Shown here in pieces: positions 60,507 through 64,000 of a DNA stretch of 64,000 nt. The notes under the pieces were generated by a model. That model was not told where the DNA came from. It made no database searches and saw only the letters and a program-made list of their open reading frames with translations. Each line of letters begins with the position of its first letter. The stretch's first letter is position 1. The translations under genes and the position numbers were made by a program. Source of the stretch: Patulibacter sp. SYSU D01012 (GTDB taxonomy: Bacteria; Actinomycetota; Thermoleophilia; Solirubrobacterales; Solirubrobacteraceae); assembly GCF_017916475.1 (NCBI RefSeq), contig NZ_JAFMTB010000001.1, positions 1 to 64,000 on the forward strand, in the 5' to 3' direction.

Positions 60507-62693
60507 GTGCCCCCCACACGTCCGCTCGCCGTCCGGCGCGCCCCCGCGCGCCCGGTGGGCATTCCTCAGGAGTCCCTCGTCCGGCCGCGGCTGACGGATG
60601 CGCTCGACCAGGCCGTCCGTCGCCCCCTGACCGTGGTCCGCGCCCCTGCCGGCCACGGCAAGACGACCGCGCTGGCCCACTGGCGTGCGCGCTCCCGACA
60701 TCGGGGCACCTGGATCACCGTCGACGAGCGGGACGACGATGCGGCCCACCTCGTGGCGCACGTGCTCGGCGGGCTGGCGGTCGACTTCCCCGACATCGCG
60801 GCGCAGGCGCAGCAGGCGCTGGCGCGCGGCGAGGACCCGGTGCGCGAGGTCCTGCCGCGCGCCGCCGAGGCGGTGTGCGCGGCCGGGCCCGGTCCGTTCG
60901 TCGTCGTCCTCGACGGGCTGCACCGCCTGGGCGAGGCCGTGGCGCTGCGGATGATCTGCCAGGCGCTGGACGTCCTCCCCGACGCGGTGCGCGTGGTGTG
61001 CGCGACCCGCACCCCACCGCCGCTGCACGTGGAGCGGCGCTACGCGGCCGGGACCGTGGCGCAGATCGGCCCGGCGGACCTGGCCTTCCGCCTGCACGAG
61101 ACGGAGGCGCTGCTCAACCGGCAGCTCGGCCTCGCGCTCGGCGTCGGCACGCTCGCCGGGATCCACCGCGACGCCGGGGCGTGGGCCGCGGGCATCGCGC
61201 TCATGGGCGCGGCGCTGCGGGACCACCCCGATCCCGCGCGTCGCGAGGAGGCGCTGCGAGTCGGGCGCGCGCACGTCGCGCGCTACCTCGAGGAGGAGGT
61301 CCTGGCAGAGCAGCCGGACGAGATGCGCACGTTCCTGCGCCGGACGTCCGTCCTGGACGAGCTGACGGCCGCCGCCTGCGCGGGGATCCTGCACGACCAC
61401 CGCGCCGGCCAGACGTTCGCGGAGCTGCGTCGCCGGGAGCTGTTCGTGACCGTCGAGGACGACGGCCGGCTGCGGCACCACCCCGCGTTCGCCCGAGTGC
61501 TGCGGCGCGAGCTGGAGGAGCGCGAGGGCTGGCTGCTGCCGGAGCTGCACCGGCGCGCGGCCGTGCACTTCGAGCGCGTCGGCGACGCCGCGGCGGCCGT
61601 CCGCCACGCGAGCGCGGCCGGGGACGGCGGACGGGCGGCGCGCCTGCTGGCGGCGCAGTGGCCCGCGCTCGTGGCGTCGGGCCGCACCGCCGAGCTGCAG
61701 GCGCTGCTGGCCGGGCTCCCGCCCCACGAGGGCCCCCATGCCGCCACCGTCCGCGCCCTCGACGTGCTGTGCCTGGCGGCCGAGGGCGCCGACGCCCGCC
61801 TCGTCACCCAGCGCCTGGACGCCCTGGAGTTGGCCGCGGACGACCCGCGCGTGGCCCCGGTGGTCGACGTGCTGCACGTCAGTCCGCTGTTCGGCGACGT
61901 CACGCGGTCGGCCCGTCACGGCCGGGCGCTGTGGCGGCGCCATGCGGCCGATCCGCCGATGCAGACCGTGATCGCGGCGGACCTGGGGTTCGTGCTGTGG
62001 CTCGCCGGGGACGGCGACGGCGCGCGCGACGTGCTCGAGCCGCTCGTCGGGGTGCTGCCGGCCCCCGTGCGCGCCGCCGTCCTGGCGGTCCTGGCGCTTG
62101 TCGCGGCCACCGACGGCGAGCACGTCACGGCCGAGCGGTACGCGCGCACGGCCGTCGCCGAGGACGCGGCCGCGCCCCGCGCCGGCCGCGCGTGGGCTCC
62201 GCTGCCCGACGTGGCGCTGGGCGAGGCGCTCCGCCGGCGCGGCGCGCTGGACGAGGCGGCCGAGGCGCTCGGCCGCGCGCTGCGGCTCACCGGCTACCTG
62301 CCGGGCTCCGTGCGCCGGGGCCTGGCGCTCGTGGTGGCGGCCGAGGTGGCGGCCGCAGCCCGCGACCACGCGCGCGGGCGCCGACACGCCGCGGCCGCGC
62401 GCCGCATCCTGGGCGGCTACCCCGACGTCGGCGTCCTGGCGACGCGCCTGACCGCCGTGGAGGCGGCGCTCGACGCGCGGGGACCGGAGGAGCTGCTCGG
62501 CACGCCGCCGACCGCCGCCGAGCAGCGGGTGCTCGAGCGGCTGCCGAGCGACCTGACGCTGAAGCAGATCGGCGACGAGCTGTACCTGTCGCTCAACACC
62601 GTCCGCACGCACGTGCGTCGCCTGTACCGGCGCCTCGGCGTCGGCCGGCGCGAGGACGCCGTGGCGGTCGCCCGCGAGCGGGGGCTGCTGTGA
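60507..62693 (+). CDS. MalT-type LuxR-family ATP-dependent regulator (LAL)
   Basis: A 728-residue STAND-type regulator. A P-loop APAGHGKTT (residues 46-54) opens the NTPase domain, with VVVLDGLHRL as Walker B near 133-142. A winged-helix/TPR-like helical section (about 250-640) senses the ligand, and the C-terminal LuxR HTH is TAAEQRVLERLPSDLTLKQIGDELYLSLNTVRTHVRRLYRRLGV (about 670-715). GTG start. It probably controls the divergent DUF11 gene and its own operon through the twin palindromes. Its stop overlaps the GTG start of the L,D-transpeptidase gene (GTGA), so both are made together. Confidence 0.9.
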   Translation: MPPTRPLAVRRAPARPVGIPQESLVRPRLTDALDQAVRRPLTVVRAPAGHGKTTALAHWRARSRHRGTWITVDERDDDAAHLVAHVLGGLAVDFPDIAAQAQQALARGEDPVREVLPRAAEAVCAAGPGPFVVVLDGLHRLGEAVALRMICQALDVLPDAVRVVCATRTPPPLHVERRYAAGTVAQIGPADLAFRLHETEALLNRQLGLALGVGTLAGIHRDAGAWAAGIALMGAALRDHPDPARREEALRVGRAHVARYLEEEVLAEQPDEMRTFLRRTSVLDELTAAACAGILHDHRAGQTFAELRRRELFVTVEDDGRLRHHPAFARVLRRELEEREGWLLPELHRRAAVHFERVGDAAAAVRHASAAGDGGRAARLLAAQWPALVASGRTAELQALLAGLPPHEGPHAATVRALDVLCLAAEGADARLVTQRLDALELAADDPRVAPVVDVLHVSPLFGDVTRSARHGRALWRRHAADPPMQTVIAADLGFVLWLAGDGDGARDVLEPLVGVLPAPVRAAVLAVLALVAATDGEHVTAERYARTAVAEDAAAPRAGRAWAPLPDVALGEALRRRGALDEAAEALGRALRLTGYLPGSVRRGLALVVAAEVAAAARDHARGRRHAAAARRILGGYPDVGVLATRLTAVEAALDARGPEELLGTPPTAAEQRVLERLPSDLTLKQIGDELYLSLNTVRTHVRRLYRRLGVGRREDAVAVARERGLL

Positions 62694-63559
62694 GGGCCTC
62701 CGGACGTCTGGTGACCGTCGCCTGGGCCGCGGTCCTGGCCGTCGGCGCCGTGCCGGCCGGCGCCAGCGGCGCGGAGGCCCCCGCCGCGCCGGGCGCTCCG
62801 GGCGCCGCGCCGGGGGTGGCCACGCCGCCGGCCGCGGGGTCGCCGGCCGCGCCGGTCGGTCCGGGGTCCGCGCCGGGAGCGGCCGCACCGCCGGCACCGC
62901 CGGCACCGCCGTTCGACGTGCCCGCGCCGTCGCGGCGGACCGGCGCCACGACCGCGCGCGTCGTCTCGGCCACGTTCGCCCGCCGCCGGCTGTCCTCCGC
63001 CGCCCAAGGGTGGCGCGTGGGCACGCAGACGAGCTGGTCGCGGCAGCCCCTGGTGCTGCTCGTGCTCGACGGCGCCGTCCGCGACGGGCGCGAGTGGCTC
63101 AAGGTGCTGCTGCCCGTGCGGCCGAACGGGTCGGCGGGCTGGATCCCCCGCGACCGCGCCGTCCTCGCCCGCACCCCGTGGTGGGTCGACGTGCGCACGC
63201 GCACGCGGCGCGTGACGGTCTACCGCCAGGGCCGCCGGGTGCGGTCGTTCCGCGCCGTGGTCGGCGCGCGGCGCACGCCCACCCCGCACGTCCTCGCCGC
63301 GATCTACGAGCGCAACCGGCAGCCGGATCCGCGGGCGTTCATCGGCCCGTGGGCGCTGGCGCTCACGAGCCTGTCGAACGTCCTGGAGGACTACGGCGGC
63401 GGCCCCGGCCGCATCGCGATCCACGGCCGCGGGCCCGAGAGCCTGAGCGACCACCTGGGCACCGCGCGGTCCCACGGGTGCGTGCGCATCAACGACGCGC
63501 ACGTGGCGTGGCTGGCGCGGCGACTGCCCCGCGGCACGCCCGTCGACGTGCGGCGGTGA
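62690..63559 (+). CDS. L,D-transpeptidase (YkuD) with SH3-like domain
   Basis: A 289-residue exported enzyme and paralogue of 46642-47478. Signal peptide about 1-29, then a Pro/Ala/Gly-rich linker (30-80), an SH3-like domain with LLPVRPNGSAGWIP, and the YkuD domain with IHGRGPESLSDH and SHGCVRIND (Cys264). It forms 3-3 peptidoglycan cross-links or joins proteins to stem peptides in the wall. Coupled to the LuxR regulator gene; the substrate protein might be the divergent DUF11 protein, which is inference from two independent pairings in this window. Confidence 0.92.
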   Translation: MRASGRLVTVAWAAVLAVGAVPAGASGAEAPAAPGAPGAAPGVATPPAAGSPAAPVGPGSAPGAAAPPAPPAPPFDVPAPSRRTGATTARVVSATFARRRLSSAAQGWRVGTQTSWSRQPLVLLVLDGAVRDGREWLKVLLPVRPNGSAGWIPRDRAVLARTPWWVDVRTRTRRVTVYRQGRRVRSFRAVVGARRTPTPHVLAAIYERNRQPDPRAFIGPWALALTSLSNVLEDYGGGPGRIAIHGRGPESLSDHLGTARSHGCVRINDAHVAWLARRLPRGTPVDVRR

Positions 63560-63570
63560 GCGGCGCGGAC

Positions 63571-63591
63571 GCCCGCCGGACGCTCGCGGGC
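63571..63591. terminator. Short GC hairpin between converging genes
   Basis: Stem GCCCGC/GCGGGC with a 9-base loop in the 38-base gap between stops at 63559 and 63598. Confidence 0.45.
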
Positions 63592-63597
63592 CTGCCC

Positions 63598-64000
63598 CTA
63601 GAAGACCCCGACCGTCCAGGGCGCGCGGTCCGTCCGCAGCGCCGCGTCGAGCGCGGACAGCGTGCCCGCCGTCCGCTCCTCGACCACGCCGGCGTCGTGC
63701 AGGGCGGTCAGCGTCGCGTCGCCCAGGTACGCCGCCGCCAGGTCGCGGGCGTGCAGCACGACGTCCGGCGCCGCGTCCGTGCGCTCGGCGGTGCCGCCGT
63801 CCGGGCCGACGCGCAGCGCCCAGCGGCCCGCGACGTGGTCGTCCTCGGGGTGCTCGACCTCGACGACCGCCTGCGCGTCCGCGGCCCACGAGCGCCCGGC
63901 GACGGCGCCCGGCACGTCCAGGATGCGGAGCCAGAGCGCGTCGTGCGTGGCCTCGGGCTGCACGGCGCGGGCGTCGACCGGGGCGAGCACGAGCGCATCG
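63598..64000 (-). CDS. Eis-like GNAT acetyltransferase, C-terminal part (truncated by window edge)
   Basis: The visible 134 codons are the carboxy end of a larger gene that continues beyond base 64000. LWLRILDVPGAVAGRSW, AVVEVEHPEDDHVAGRWALRVGPDGG and APDVVLHARDLAAAYLGD match the sterol-carrier-like C-terminal domain of Eis-type acetyltransferases, and the chain ends in Phe (WTVGVF), as Eis does, where the terminal carboxylate serves in catalysis. Eis proteins acetylate amines such as aminoglycosides or protein lysines. The N-terminal GNAT domains are not in the window. Confidence 0.8.
   Translation of the reverse strand, partial: DALVLAPVDARAVQPEATHDALWLRILDVPGAVAGRSWAADAQAVVEVEHPEDDHVAGRWALRVGPDGGTAERTDAAPDVVLHARDLAAAYLGDATLTALHDAGVVEERTAGTLSALDAALRTDRAPWTVGVF

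Overview
The window is one continuous stretch of extremely GC-rich chromosome, by eye well above 70% G+C. GTG starts are common, genes are often coupled by 4-bp GTGA/ATGA overlaps, and GC hairpins without U-tracts sit at many gene ends. Cytochrome bd oxidase, a DosS/DosR-like pair, DUF11 and SdrD_B-type surface proteins and an anchored-repeat ABC transporter locus all point to an actinobacterium. I infer a Solirubrobacterales/Thermoleophilia-like organism (Patulibacter type); no rRNA or marker gene is present to confirm it. I found no tRNA, rRNA, insertion sequence, CRISPR array or phage gene.

Layout. 0-4.3 kb: a DJ-1/PfpI protein, a polar amino-acid ABC importer and a VOC protein. 4.3-12.2 kb: a redox/oxygen block with a LuxR response regulator, a universal stress protein, a GAF-GAF histidine kinase of DosS type, cydAB and a flavoprotein. 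12.2-13.7 kb: small unknown genes and a GNAT. 13.7-19.4 kb: alcohol and acetaldehyde dehydrogenases, then split proline dehydrogenase and P5C dehydrogenase. 19.5-28.9 kb: a seven-gene operon diverging from a two-gene operon around an AT-rich Zur-like palindrome. It encodes a cluster 9 (Zn/Mn-type) ABC transporter, four choice-of-anchor M domains, a PKD protein and a His-rich triple-repeat surface protein. 28.9-31.1 kb: a PucR-type regulator and a second universal stress protein. 31.2-36.1 kb: a valine/isobutyrate catabolic operon (mmsA, acyl-CoA dehydrogenase, 3-hydroxyisobutyryl-CoA hydrolase, mmsB).

36.2-46.5 kb: two paralogous modules. Each couples a secreted immunoglobulin-like protein to a one-polypeptide fusion of sigma-factor-like domains, an anti-sigma zinc finger, a membrane helix and an Ala/Arg-rich tail. 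Tiny membrane-protein genes flank one module, and a crotonase with a divergent TetR lies between them. 46.6-51.2 kb: a 1244-residue DUF11/SdrD_B surface protein coupled to an L,D-transpeptidase. 51.2-54.1 kb: a repeat-rich, poorly coding tract with four different tandem arrays, a small HTH gene bracketed by a 19-bp repeat, a LysR DNA-binding domain without effector domain, and a frameshifted relic of the sigma-fusion tail. 54.1-57.2 kb: an unknown gene, cbtBA under a cobalamin riboswitch, a membrane protein and an aquaporin. 57.5-63.6 kb: a second DUF11 protein divergent from a MalT-type LuxR regulator, with two copies of a perfect palindrome between them; the regulator is coupled to a second L,D-transpeptidase. 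The window ends inside an Eis-like acetyltransferase.

Three themes stand out: metal handling at the cell surface (anchored-repeat locus, CbtAB), cell-wall-linked surface proteins paired with L,D-transpeptidases, and membrane-tethered sigma-like regulators controlling, or controlled by, secreted proteins. Protein-family calls come from motif recognition by eye and no database search was run. Operator and promoter calls are sequence patterns, not measured sites.
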